From NCBI GenBank assembly GCA_947473305.1, contig CANJCB010000020.1:1-64000 (forward strand): a stretch of 64,000 nt of DNA. Reading direction: 5' to 3'. How positions within the stretch are numbered: position 1 is the stretch's first letter; each line of letters begins with the position of its first letter. A program made the translations under genes and the position numbers. Under the pieces are notes generated by a model. It ran no database searches. It was given only the letters and a program-made list of their open reading frames with translations, and was not told the DNA's origin. Below are positions 1 to 9,258 of the stretch, one piece after another. Source of the DNA: Rhodospirillales bacterium. Its GTDB lineage: Bacteria > Pseudomonadota > Alphaproteobacteria > ATCC43930 > CGMCC-115725.

Positions 1-42
1 ACAGAAACAAAGGGTGTCGAATCGCAACAGTTCCGGTGAAAT

Positions 43-119
43 CTGTTACAGAACACAGCCCTTGTTACAAAAGGCTCGTTCCTGTTACAGGCCCCCCTTT
101 CCTGTAACGATCTGTCACC
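43..119. promoter_or_regulatory. Array of TGTNACA-type sites spaced about 20 bp
   Basis: Odd palindromes of the form CTGT-N-ACAG recur. CTGTTACAG lies at 43-51, TTGTTACAA at 62-70 and CTGTTACAG at 82-90, followed by degenerate copies TGTAACG at 103-109 and TGTCACC at 113-119. Their centres are 19, 20, 20 and 10 bp apart, so they sit on one helix face. They lie upstream of the small ORF and hybrid kinase, so a cooperative operator is the simplest reading. The window edge prevents seeing whether the array continues. No cognate regulator is recognised. Confidence 0.5.
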
Positions 120-181
120 AACAGATCCCGCCAGTTACTATTCTTTACACATCGTTTCCGCATCGCCGTTGAACGTTGCGG

Positions 182-457
182 ATGCGAGGGCCTTTTATCC
201 GTATCGGTGAGATGCGCGAGGCTTTGGTTATGATCGCAGAGACAGATAGAGACCTCGACCCTGAAGAAGCGCGCGCCACGGTCGCGCGATACGAGGCATT
301 GCTCTCGATGATCTCCGACCGTTTGGCGCGGCAAGCGCTGAGGCGGGAGATCGCGGATTTGCGCGACCGCATCCGCGATACGGAGAGCGAAAACATCAGT
401 TCACCCGAAGCGTTACACAAAATACTTCAACTAGATGAAAGCGTTTCGCCGTTTTGA
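182..457 (+). CDS. Small hypothetical helical protein
   Basis: A short charged protein of about 91 residues, or about 75 if the ATG at 230 is used. It is rich in Glu, Arg and Ala and predicted by eye to be mostly helical (for example the stretch REIADLRDRIRDTE). It has no signal peptide, membrane segment or motif I recognise. Possible starts are TTG 176, ATG 182, ATG 212 and ATG 230. The last has the best purine-rich sequence ahead of it (GAGG about 7 bases upstream). It ends 44 bases before the hybrid kinase and points the same way, so it may be a leader gene of that cluster. An antisense frame covers the same DNA, so coding is likely but not certain. Confidence 0.45.
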   Translation: MRGPFIRIGEMREALVMIAETDRDLDPEEARATVARYEALLSMISDRLARQALRREIADLRDRIRDTESENISSPEALHKILQLDESVSPF

Positions 458-479
458 ACTGGAATCGCGATTCTCGTGG

Positions 480-500
480 CTAATCCCCAAAAAGGATTAG
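480..500 (+). promoter_or_regulatory. Hairpin that would sequester the kinase ribosome site
   Basis: CTAATCC at 480-486 is the exact reverse complement of GGATTAG at 494-500, with a seven-base loop between them. The right arm carries the only Shine-Dalgarno-like bases (AGGA) before the TTG start at 502, so the folded RNA would hide the ribosome site. A separate 12-bp palindrome, GAATCGCGATTC, lies at 462-473. Regulation of translation is inferred from the geometry. Confidence 0.4.
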
Positions 501-501
501 G

Positions 502-3500
502 TTGTCGAAAATATCCCCTTTCTTGAGATTTCTCGCGTATTTTTCCATTTCTTCCTTAGTTTCGATCGTTCGCGCCCAGGCCGATTCAGTCAGCGAGATT
601 TTTTTGGTCAATTTCTCTTCGGATCGGCTGCAACCGATTCTCTACGGCATTCTCATCGGCCTCATGGTCCTGATTTTCGGCGCGGACATGGTGCTTCCGC
701 TGGGGATCGCCGTCTGGGTTCTCTATCTTTTCCCGATATCGCTCGCTTTTTTCACCTGGCGGCTTCAGATCCCCCTGGCGCTGGCCGCGGCGGCGACCGC
801 TTTCCTCGTGCTCGGTTATTTCCTGGGGCCCCCCGGAGGCAGTGCCGCAACGGCCCAAATCAATCGGACGTTCGGAACCGTCACCTTCTGGGTGGTAGGA
901 ATAACCGGCTATTTCTTCATCAAGAGCAAGCTCGCCGTGCGCCGCGAAGCCTGGTTTCAGAGAGGCCATGTGGCGCTGGATAAAATTCTGGCCGGCGAAC
1001 AAAGCGTCGAGGAACTCGGCGGCAAGGTACTCCCCTTCCTCGCGCATTACCTCGGCGCCCAGGCCGGTGCGCTCTTTGTCCGCGATAAGGAAACCTATCG
1101 CCGCAGCGCCACCTTCGCGATCCCCGCCGAAAACCGAATTCCTGAGGAAGTCCAGCCCGGTCAGGGTCTGCTGGGCCAGGCCTTGGCGGAGAAACGCGGA
1201 TTTTTCCTCGACGACGTGCCCGCCGGCTATCTGGAATTCGGATCGGGCCTCAGCCTCGGCAAGCCCCGTATCTTGCTGATCGAGCCGATAACCGCTGACG
1301 GCGCGGTCAATTCCGTCCTGGAATTGGGGTTCATCGGCAAGGCCTCGGCCGATTGTCCGGAATTCATCCGGCGGGTGGCGGAATCGATCGGTGTCGCCGT
1401 GCGCTCCGCCCGCTATCGCGGCCAACGGATCGAGCTGTTGGAAGAGACACGGCGGCAGGGCGAAGAGCTGCGCAGCACGAACGAAGAGCTTTCCACCCAG
1501 AGCGAGGAATTGCGGAGTTCGAACGAGGAGTTGGCCGAACAGAGCCGCGCGCTCCAGGAGTCCCAGGCGCGGCTCGAGACGCAGCACGCGGAGCTCGAAG
1601 AGTCGAACGCCCGGCTCGAAGAACAGGCCCGGCTCCTGGAAGCCCAGCGCGACGATCTCAATCGCGCCCAAGCCTCCCTTCAGGCCCAGGCGCGGGAACT
1701 GTCTCAGGCGAGCCGCTACAAGTCGGAATTCGTCGCCAACATGTCCCATGAGTTACGCACGCCGCTCAACTCGCTCCTCATCATGGCGCGGCTGCTGGCG
1801 GACAACCGGACCGGCAACCTGAGTGCCGACCAGGTGAAATACGCCCAGACCATCGGCGAATCCGGCAACGATCTCCTGGCTCTCATCAACGATATCCTCG
1901 ATATCTCCAAGATCGAGGCGGGCCGGATCGATCTCAACCCCAGCCGGGTGCATATCGACCAGATCGCGGAAAAGCTGAAAGCCACCTTCGATACCGCCGC
2001 GCGGGCGAAGAACATCAGCTTTGCGGTCGAGATCGCCGAAGACGCCCCCGCCATCATCGAGACGGATGCGCAGAGGCTCGATCAGATCCTCAAGAACTTC
2101 CTGTCGAACGCCGTGAAATTCACCGAAGAGGGCAAGGTGGTCCTGCGGGTCGGCAGGGCGACCGGCGGGCGACCCGCCTTCACAGTTTCCGATACCGGCA
2201 TCGGCATCCCGGCCGAGCACCAGCAGACCATCTTCGAACACTTCCGGCAGGCGGACGGCACGATCAACCGCCGCTATGGCGGCAGCGGTCTCGGGCTCTC
2301 GATCTCGCGCGAATTGGCCCGTCTCCTGGGCGGCGACATCCATGTGGACAGCGCCGTCGGGCAAGGCAGCGCCTTCACCCTGATCCTGCCCGAGGCCTAC
2401 GATCCCGCCCTCGTCAAGCCGCGTGTCGCCACCGCGTCCGGTGCCGCCCCCCTCATCGCAGCACCCTCCGTCTCTCCGCCCCGCATGAGCGCGGAGCCCC
2501 TGCCTCTCCGGAAGCCGGCCGCGCGCAAACAGGCGGATTATGTCGAGGACGACCGGGACTGCCTGACCGGCGACAGCCGCATCATCCTGATCGTCGAGGA
2601 CGACGTGCCCTTCACCCGGGTGCTCTGCGATCTGGCCCATGAGCTGGGCTTCCAATGCCTGATCGCCGGGACCGCGGACGAAGGGGTGGTCATCGCCCGC
2701 CAATATGTGCCCCATGCGGTCCTTCTGGACATGTCCTTGCCGGATCATCCCGGCCTGTCGGTGCTCGACCGCCTGAAGCGCGACACGCGCACGCGCCACA
2801 TCCCGGTCCATATCCTCTCGGTGAGCGATTACAGTCACGCGGCCCTGGCGCTCGGCGCAGTAGGTTATTTCCTGAAGCCCGTCACCCGGGAAAAACTGGT
2901 CGAGGCCCTGGAAGGCATCGAGACGCGACTGACCCAGCGCGTGCGGCGGGTGCTCATCGTCGAGGACGACGAGACCCAACTCGCCAGCATCCAATTGCTG
3001 CTTGCTTCGCGCGATGTGCAGACCGAAGGCGTGCGCACCGCGGCGGGTTGCCTCGAAAGGCTCCAGGCTCAGACCTTCGACTGCATGGTGCTCGACCTCA
3101 CGCTGCCGGACGCCACGGGCTTCGAGCTTCTGGAACGGCTCAGCGACGACGAGGATTTGGCTTTCCCGCCGGTCATCGTCTACACCGGCAAGGATCTCTC
3201 GACGGACGAGGAGCTGCAGCTCCGCAAGGTTTCCAAATCCGTCATCATCAAGGGCGCCAAATCTCCGGAGCGGCTCCTCGACGAGGTCACGCTCTTCCTC
3301 CACCAGGTGGTTTCCGAGATGCCCGAGAAGCAGCAGACAATGCTGCGGAAATCGCTCGACAGGGACGCCGTTCTGGAGGGCCGCCGCATCCTCGTGGTGG
3401 AGGACGACGTGCGGAATGTCTTCTCCCTGACCAGTATCCTGGAACCCCATGGCGTCGAGGTGAAGATCGCCCGCAACGGATTGGAAGCCCTTCAGGTTCT

Positions 3501-3762
3501 GGAGCGGTCGTCCGAGGATGCCCTCGCGCCGATCGATCTGGTGCTGATGGACGTAATGATGCCGGAGATGGACGGCTTGACCGCGACGCGGGAGATCAGG
3601 ACAAGGCCCCAATGGCAGGATCTGCCGATCATCACGCTGACCGCGAAGGCGATGCTCGACGACCAGGAGCAATGTCTCGCGGCCGGCGCCAACGACTATC
3701 TCGCGAAGCCGCTCGATGTGGACAAGCTCTTGTCACTGGTCCGGGTCTGGATGCCCCGTTAG
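502..3762 (+). CDS. Membrane hybrid histidine kinase with three receiver domains
   Basis: Sensor kinase of 1086 residues starting at TTG, with AGGA five bases upstream. The N-terminus has several hydrophobic helices (about residues 45-145). A GAF-like domain follows (about 155-305), then a long Gln/Glu coiled coil (about 310-405). The HisKA motif [13 protein letters not shown] carries the phospho-acceptor His416. The ATPase domain shows the N box (NFLSNAVKF) and the G boxes (DTGIGIP, GGSGLGLSI). Three receiver domains follow, with predicted phospho-Asp743, Asp865 and Asp1017. It should autophosphorylate on His416 and pass phosphate to its own receivers and then perhaps to the kinase encoded downstream. 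The signal is unknown. The C-terminal half resembles the kinase at 44033-50389, including the shared SPERLLDE segment before the last receiver. Confidence 0.93.
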   Translation: MSKISPFLRFLAYFSISSLVSIVRAQADSVSEIFLVNFSSDRLQPILYGILIGLMVLIFGADMVLPLGIAVWVLYLFPISLAFFTWRLQIPLALAAAATAFLVLGYFLGPPGGSAATAQINRTFGTVTFWVVGITGYFFIKSKLAVRREAWFQRGHVALDKILAGEQSVEELGGKVLPFLAHYLGAQAGALFVRDKETYRRSATFAIPAENRIPEEVQPGQGLLGQALAEKRGFFLDDVPAGYLEFGSGLSLGKPRILLIEPITADGAVNSVLELGFIGKASADCPEFIRRVAESIGVAVRSARYRGQRIELLEETRRQGEELRSTNEELSTQSEELRSSNEELAEQSRALQESQARLETQHAELEESNARLEEQARLLEAQRDDLNRAQASLQAQARELSQASRYKSEFVANMSHELRTPLNSLLIMARLLADNRTGNLSADQVKYAQTIGESGNDLLALINDILDISKIEAGRIDLNPSRVHIDQIAEKLKATFDTAARAKNISFAVEIAEDAPAIIETDAQRLDQILKNFLSNAVKFTEEGKVVLRVGRATGGRPAFTVSDTGIGIPAEHQQTIFEHFRQADGTINRRYGGSGLGLSISRELARLLGGDIHVDSAVGQGSAFTLILPEAYDPALVKPRVATASGAAPLIAAPSVSPPRMSAEPLPLRKPAARKQADYVEDDRDCLTGDSRIILIVEDDVPFTRVLCDLAHELGFQCLIAGTADEGVVIARQYVPHAVLLDMSLPDHPGLSVLDRLKRDTRTRHIPVHILSVSDYSHAALALGAVGYFLKPVTREKLVEALEGIETRLTQRVRRVLIVEDDETQLASIQLLLASRDVQTEGVRTAAGCLERLQAQTFDCMVLDLTLPDATGFELLERLSDDEDLAFPPVIVYTGKDLSTDEELQLRKVSKSVIIKGAKSPERLLDEVTLFLHQVVSEMPEKQQTMLRKSLDRDAVLEGRRILVVEDDVRNVFSLTSILEPHGVEVKIARNGLEALQVLERSSEDALAPIDLVLMDVMMPEMDGLTATREIRTRPQWQDLPIITLTAKAMLDDQEQCLAAGANDYLAKPLDVDKLLSLVRVWMPR

Positions 3763-3773
3763 GATCCGCGCCC

Positions 3774-4634
3774 ATGGCGAAAACGACCGACGATATCGAG
3801 CTGAAACTGTTCCTGGAGGCGATCTACCAGCGCTATCACTACGACTTCCGGGGCTATTCGGCGTCTTCCATCCGGCGACGGCTGGCGCTGGCGCAAGAAC
3901 GCTTCGGCTGCCCCAGCCTGTCCATGCTCCAGCATCGGGCGCTGCACGAGCCGGGAATGCTGGTTGAGCTGCTCAACTTCCTCACCATCCAGGTCAGCGA
4001 GATGTTTCGCGACCCGTCCTTTTTCCTCGCGCTGCGGGAAAAGGTGCTGCCCCATTTGAAAACCTATCCCTCGCTCAAGGTCTGGGTGGCGGGCTGCGGC
4101 GACGGGGAAGAGCTTTATTCGCTCTCCATCCTCTTCCGCGAGGAAGGACTCGAAAGCCGGACGATGTTCTATGCGACCGAGATCAACCCGAGCGCGCTGC
4201 GCAAGGCCGAGGCCGGCGTCTATGAGATGAGCCGCCTCCCGGGCTTTACCGCGAACCACCGGGCTTCGGGCGGGAAATCCTCGCTGTCGGATTACTACAC
4301 CGCCGGCTATGGCGCCGCCGTGTTCGACAAGTCGCTCCGCGCCCGCACCGTCTTCTCCGAGCACAGCCTCGCCTCCGATGCGGTCTTCCAGGAGATGCAC
4401 CTCATCTGCTGCCGCAATGTCTTCATCTATTTCGACCAGCCGCTCCAGGACCGGGCGACAGCGCTTTTCCGGGACTCCCTGGTGCATGGCGGCTTCCTGG
4501 GTTTAGGACCCAGCGAGACCCTGCGCTTCGCCCGCGATGCCGAGACCTTCAAGGATTTCGTGGGCGAGCAGCGGATCTACCGCAAGACCGGCCAGCGCCC
4601 GGCGCTTGAGGAGGCAACCCGTGCCTTCGGCTGA
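3774..4634 (+). CDS. CheR-type SAM-dependent protein methyltransferase
   Basis: 286 residues, starting 11 bases after the kinase. It has the CheR layout: a helical N-terminal domain (about 1-75), then a methyltransferase fold with the SAM loop AGCGDGEELYSLS (CheR normally reads GCSTGEEPYS) and the C-terminal motif CCRNVFIYFD. In chemotaxis, CheR methylates glutamates on receptors. Here no chemoreceptor or CheB esterase is encoded nearby, and the gene is sandwiched between two sensor kinases, so its substrate is probably a signalling protein of this cluster (inference). The start ATG 3774 gives a protein of normal CheR length. The 3' end overlaps the next gene by 14 bases, which implies translational coupling. 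Confidence 0.88.
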   Translation: MAKTTDDIELKLFLEAIYQRYHYDFRGYSASSIRRRLALAQERFGCPSLSMLQHRALHEPGMLVELLNFLTIQVSEMFRDPSFFLALREKVLPHLKTYPSLKVWVAGCGDGEELYSLSILFREEGLESRTMFYATEINPSALRKAEAGVYEMSRLPGFTANHRASGGKSSLSDYYTAGYGAAVFDKSLRARTVFSEHSLASDAVFQEMHLICCRNVFIYFDQPLQDRATALFRDSLVHGGFLGLGPSETLRFARDAETFKDFVGEQRIYRKTGQRPALEEATRAFG

Positions 4635-6486
4635 ACCCATCAAGCTCCTGCTGGTGGACGATGTGAGGGCCAATCTCTTGGCGCTTGAAGCCGTGCTCAA
4701 GCGCGACGGGGTCGAGCTCTTCAAGGTCCAGTCGGGTTCCGAGGCCCTGGAACTGCTGCTCGTCCACGACTTCGCCCTGGCGCTGCTCGACGTGCAGATG
4801 ACCGCCATGGACGGTTTCGAACTTGCCGAGCTGATGCGCGGCACGGAACGGACGCGCGGCGTACCGATCATATTCCTGACCGCCGCCACCACCGATGAGC
4901 GGCGCAGCTTCCGGGGGTATGAGGCGGGCGCGGTCGACTTCCTCATCAAGCCGCTCGATCCCCAGATCCTGCGCAACAAGGTCGGGGTCTTCCTGGAGCT
5001 GGCGCGCCAGAAGCAGGAATTGGCGGGCCAGCGCGACGAATTGAAGGAAACCGCCGACCGCCTGGCTTCCGCCCTCGGCCGACTCCAGGCTCATAGCGAC
5101 AACTCGCCCCTCGCCATGGTGGAATTCGAACCCGGCGGACGCATCATCGCCTGGTCCAAGGGCGCCGAACGGATCTTCGGCTGGAGTGCGGCGGAAACCG
5201 TCGGCAAGCGGACGAGCGATCTGCGCTGGATGCATGAGGACGACACCCATGCCTTCATGTCGCCCGAGATCCTGACGGCGCGCGAGCGGCGCAGCGTGCA
5301 GGTTCATCGCTGCTACCGCCTCGACGGCTCGGTGATCGATTGCGAATGGTATAATTCCGCCTTGCTCGACGGAGCCGGCAAGCTCGTTTCGGTCAATGCC
5401 CAGATCCTCGACATCACCGAACGGAAGCGGGCGGAAGCGACCCAGAAGCTGCTGATCGGCGAACTCAATCACCGGGTCAAGAACACCCTCGCCACGGTCC
5501 AGGCCATCGCGACGCAGACCCTGCGCCACAACGGCGATCCGGCCGAATTCACCGCCAATTTTTCCGGCCGGGTGCATTCCATGGCCCGGGCGCATTCGAT
5601 GCTGAGCAATGCGACCTGGGCGGGCGCCGATCTCGCCGAGCTCATCCACGATCAGCTCCGCCTCGGCAGCGCGGACGAGAGCCGGGTGAAGGCGGCGGGT
5701 CCCGAGGTCCAGCTCCCACCGCAATTGGCTTTGCATCTCGCCCTCATCCTGCACGAGCTTGGCATCAACGCGCGGAAATACGGCGCGCTTTCCCGGGGCG
5801 AGGGCGAGGTGGCCTTGACTTGGGCCGTGGACAACGACCTGCTGCGATTGAGCTGGGCCGAGCGGGGCGGCCCGCCGGTCCGGGCCCCCAAGAAACGTGG
5901 CTTCGGCAGCTCGCTGATCGAGCAGAGCGTGAAGGCCGAGGGCGGCACCGCGAGGGTCACCTACCGCGCCGAAGGCATCTCCTGGGAGATCGCCCTGACG
6001 CTCTCCTCGCCCATGGCCGGCGACTACGCGCATAAGCCCATTCATGCCGCGCCGATAGAAAATGCCGCGTCCCAGGGAAGCGCCGCCGCCAGCTCCGGCG
6101 CCATGCTGGAAGGGCTGAGCTTCCTTATTGTCGAAGACGAACCGCTGGTCTCGCTGGTCATCACCAATGTCCTCGAAGATGCCGGAGCCGAGGTGGCCGG
6201 GACGGCCGGGACGGTGGAACAGGCCCTGGAGCTGATCGACACCGGCCGCTACGACTGCGCCATCCTGGACGGCAACCTGAAGGGACGGCCGGTCGACGAA
6301 ATCGCCGCCGCCCTCACCCGCTGCAACATCCCGTTTCTTTTCGTGAGCGGCTACGGCCGCGCGGGCCTTCCACAGGCCTTCGCCAAGGCCCCCGTGCTCG
6401 GCAAGCCTTTCACCATGGTGCAGCTTCTCGATGCGGTGCACGACCTGATGCCACGGCAGAGCACGGTCATCCAGCTCAGGAAATAA
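4621..6486 (+). CDS. REC-PAS-HWE histidine kinase-REC protein
   Basis: 621 residues. The GTG start at 4621 is chosen because AGGAGG lies just upstream and the receiver domain begins at once (IKLLLVDD). The order is receiver (Asp57), coiled coil, PAS domain (about 155-275), kinase core and second receiver (Asp550). The kinase belongs to the HWE family of alphaproteobacteria. It has the His284 box ELNHRVKNTLATVQAIA, a His in the N box (LHELGINARKYG) and the diagnostic WxE (SWAERGG). HWE kinases often feed single-domain or output-less receivers and stress or light pathways. Having receivers at both ends, it could accept phosphate from the upstream hybrid kinase through Asp57. It is co-transcribed with the cheR-like gene by overlap. 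Confidence 0.9.
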   Translation: MPSAEPIKLLLVDDVRANLLALEAVLKRDGVELFKVQSGSEALELLLVHDFALALLDVQMTAMDGFELAELMRGTERTRGVPIIFLTAATTDERRSFRGYEAGAVDFLIKPLDPQILRNKVGVFLELARQKQELAGQRDELKETADRLASALGRLQAHSDNSPLAMVEFEPGGRIIAWSKGAERIFGWSAAETVGKRTSDLRWMHEDDTHAFMSPEILTARERRSVQVHRCYRLDGSVIDCEWYNSALLDGAGKLVSVNAQILDITERKRAEATQKLLIGELNHRVKNTLATVQAIATQTLRHNGDPAEFTANFSGRVHSMARAHSMLSNATWAGADLAELIHDQLRLGSADESRVKAAGPEVQLPPQLALHLALILHELGINARKYGALSRGEGEVALTWAVDNDLLRLSWAERGGPPVRAPKKRGFGSSLIEQSVKAEGGTARVTYRAEGISWEIALTLSSPMAGDYAHKPIHAAPIENAASQGSAAASSGAMLEGLSFLIVEDEPLVSLVITNVLEDAGAEVAGTAGTVEQALELIDTGRYDCAILDGNLKGRPVDEIAAALTRCNIPFLFVSGYGRAGLPQAFAKAPVLGKPFTMVQLLDAVHDLMPRQSTVIQLRK

Positions 6487-6571
6487 GGCCCTTTCCTCCA
6501 GGGAGGGGGCCGGAATACTTTAGGCGCGGTCGTGGCTATGGTCAGCCGGCGATCCTGCCAAGGAAACTTCA

Positions 6572-7513
6572 ATGAACCCCTCTGCCGCCACGACCCTGTC
6601 GAAGGCGAAGCGCATGGATTATCTCCTTCTGGTCTTTCTCGCGGTGCTTTGGGGATCGGACTATTCGCTGATCCGGGTTGCCGTCCAGACGATTCCGCCA
6701 ACGACGCTCACCGCAGCCTGCACGATCATCGCCTGCCTTTTCCTCTATCCCATTCTCCGGGTCAAAGGGATCAAGCTCCCGCGGGACCTCAGGACCTGGG
6801 GCAGGTTCCTCTTCCAGTCGCTCTTCAGCGCCGTGATCCCCCTGATCATGATCGCCTGGGCCGAGCAGACGGTGAGCGCCGGGCTCGCGACGATCCTCAA
6901 TTCGACGGCGCCGATCTTCACTTTTCTCATCAACTGGGGCATTACGCGGCACGAGCCCGCGACGCTCAGAAAGCTCGTGGGCGTGGTGGCGGGCATGGGC
7001 GGCGTCGCGCTGATTGTCGGTCTCGATGCGCTGAAAGGGTTGGGGCAAGAAACGCTGGCGCAGCTGGCCCTCGTGATCTCCGCCGCCTTTTATGCCTGGT
7101 CGGCCATCTTCGGACGCGCCTTCGCCAAGTTCCCACCGCTCGTGCCCGCGATGGGAACATTGATCGCCGGTCTGGTCTGGCTCGTGCCCCTGACGCTGGT
7201 TCTCGATAAGCCTTGGACGCTGAATCCCCCGATGGAGGCGATCGCCGCGACCGTGGTGGTGGGCATCTTCACGACCGGCCTCGGGCTGGTCATCTATTTC
7301 CGGCTGCTGGCGTCATTGGGCGCGGTGGGCGTCACCTCCCAGGGCTATTTGCGCGTGCCCATCGGGGTATGGGTCGCCGGCGTCTTTCTGGACGAGACGA
7401 TGCCCTCGACCGCCTGGATCGGGCTCATTTGCGTCGTGCTGGGCGTCGCCGCCATGACGATTCCGGAGAAATGGAGTCTTATGGGGCGCCGGCGGGTGCT
7501 CCCGGCGGCTTGA
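6572..7513 (+). CDS. EamA-family drug/metabolite transporter
   Basis: 313 residues with about ten hydrophobic helices arranged as two EamA repeats (about residues 15-145 and 160-295). This is the standard size and architecture of DMT-superfamily inner-membrane exporters such as RhaT or YdcZ relatives. The early motif LAVLWGSDYSLIRVAV matches the usual N-terminal WG.. signature. Substrates of this family range from amino acids to nucleotide sugars and cannot be deduced here. The ATG at 6572 follows AAGGAAA. The gene stands alone between the kinase cluster and the TRAP operon. Confidence 0.88.
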   Translation: MNPSAATTLSKAKRMDYLLLVFLAVLWGSDYSLIRVAVQTIPPTTLTAACTIIACLFLYPILRVKGIKLPRDLRTWGRFLFQSLFSAVIPLIMIAWAEQTVSAGLATILNSTAPIFTFLINWGITRHEPATLRKLVGVVAGMGGVALIVGLDALKGLGQETLAQLALVISAAFYAWSAIFGRAFAKFPPLVPAMGTLIAGLVWLVPLTLVLDKPWTLNPPMEAIAATVVVGIFTTGLGLVIYFRLLASLGAVGVTSQGYLRVPIGVWVAGVFLDETMPSTAWIGLICVVLGVAAMTIPEKWSLMGRRRVLPAA

Positions 7514-7534
7514 TCCGGCAAGGGCTCCCCCCAT

Positions 7535-7552
7535 CACGTTCACGCCAACGTG
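7535..7552. promoter_or_regulatory. 6-6-6 inverted repeat upstream of the TRAP operon
   Basis: CACGTT at 7535-7540 and AACGTG at 7547-7552 form a perfect dyad around CACGCC. It lies about 130 bases before dctP and just after the DMT gene, so it could be an operator or a hairpin ending the DMT transcript. No T-run follows, which favours an operator. Confidence 0.3.
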
Positions 7553-7679
7553 GATGCCAAGCCTAAGCTCGGCCTTGTAGATAACGCCGGATGGCGACAG
7601 AATGACTGGGAAGAACAAGGCATCCGGTGGGCTTCATGTCTGCTTGAACTTGCCGTCATGAAGTTTGGGGGAGACATAG

Positions 7680-8675
<996 letters not shown>

Positions 8676-8709
8676 GAAGCGGCGCGCCAAGATCCGGCCG
8701 AGCGCCGGC

Positions 8710-9258
8710 GTGACCCTTTCCATGAAATGGTTCAATCGGCTGGAGGAGGCTCTGATCAGCTTCCTCCTCGCCGCGATGACCTTGCTCACCTTCCTCCAGG
8801 TCGTCCTGCGCTACGTCTTCAACAGCGGCCTCATCTGGGCGCTTGAGGCCACCACCTATATGTTCGGCTGGATGGTGCTGCTGGGCATCTCCTACGGCAT
8901 CAAGGTGGGATCCCATATCGGCGTCGACGTCATCGTCCAGCAATTGCCCCCTCGGGGACGCCGCCTGGTCGGGCTTCTGGTGGCGCTGCTCTCGATCCTT
9001 TATGCGGTGATCGTGCTGGTCGGCAGCTATAATTATGTCGACACCATGCATACCCTCGACATCGAAGCCGAGGACATTCCCATCTCCCGCTGGATCCTCC
9101 TGCTTGCCCTGCCGATCGGCTTCTCCCTGCTGCTGATACGCCTCGCCCAGGCGGCTTGGCGCATCGTCTGCGGGACCCAGACCGGCCTTCTTCTCGCGGA
9201 CGAGGCAAAGGAAGCCATCGATCTTTTCCTCAATGAAGACGGGAAAGCGCCGCGATGA
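8710..9258 (+). CDS. dctQ: TRAP transporter small permease (DctQ family)
   Basis: 182 residues with four hydrophobic helices (about residues 13-35, 48-68, 87-110 and 128-150), typical of DctQ. The segment NSGLIWALEATTYMFGWMVLLG matches the family's conserved second helix region. DctQ bridges the receptor-loaded DctP and the large permease. The GTG start at 8710 gives the expected length. An in-frame ATG at 8722 is an alternative. The stop overlaps the dctM start by four bases (ATGA), so the two subunits are translationally coupled. Confidence 0.87.
   Translation: MTLSMKWFNRLEEALISFLLAAMTLLTFLQVVLRYVFNSGLIWALEATTYMFGWMVLLGISYGIKVGSHIGVDVIVQQLPPRGRRLVGLLVALLSILYAVIVLVGSYNYVDTMHTLDIEAEDIPISRWILLLALPIGFSLLLIRLAQAAWRIVCGTQTGLLLADEAKEAIDLFLNEDGKAPR

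Noticed and set aside
43-119. Plasmid replication iterons
   Set aside because: No Rep protein, DnaA boxes or AT-rich unwinding element was seen nearby, and the flanking genes look chromosomal. It remains only a weak alternative to an operator array.
586-6441. Long antisense open frames under both kinase genes
   Set aside because: They lie opposite strongly conserved signalling domains, show biased low-complexity composition and no recognisable fold; they are GC-driven shadows.
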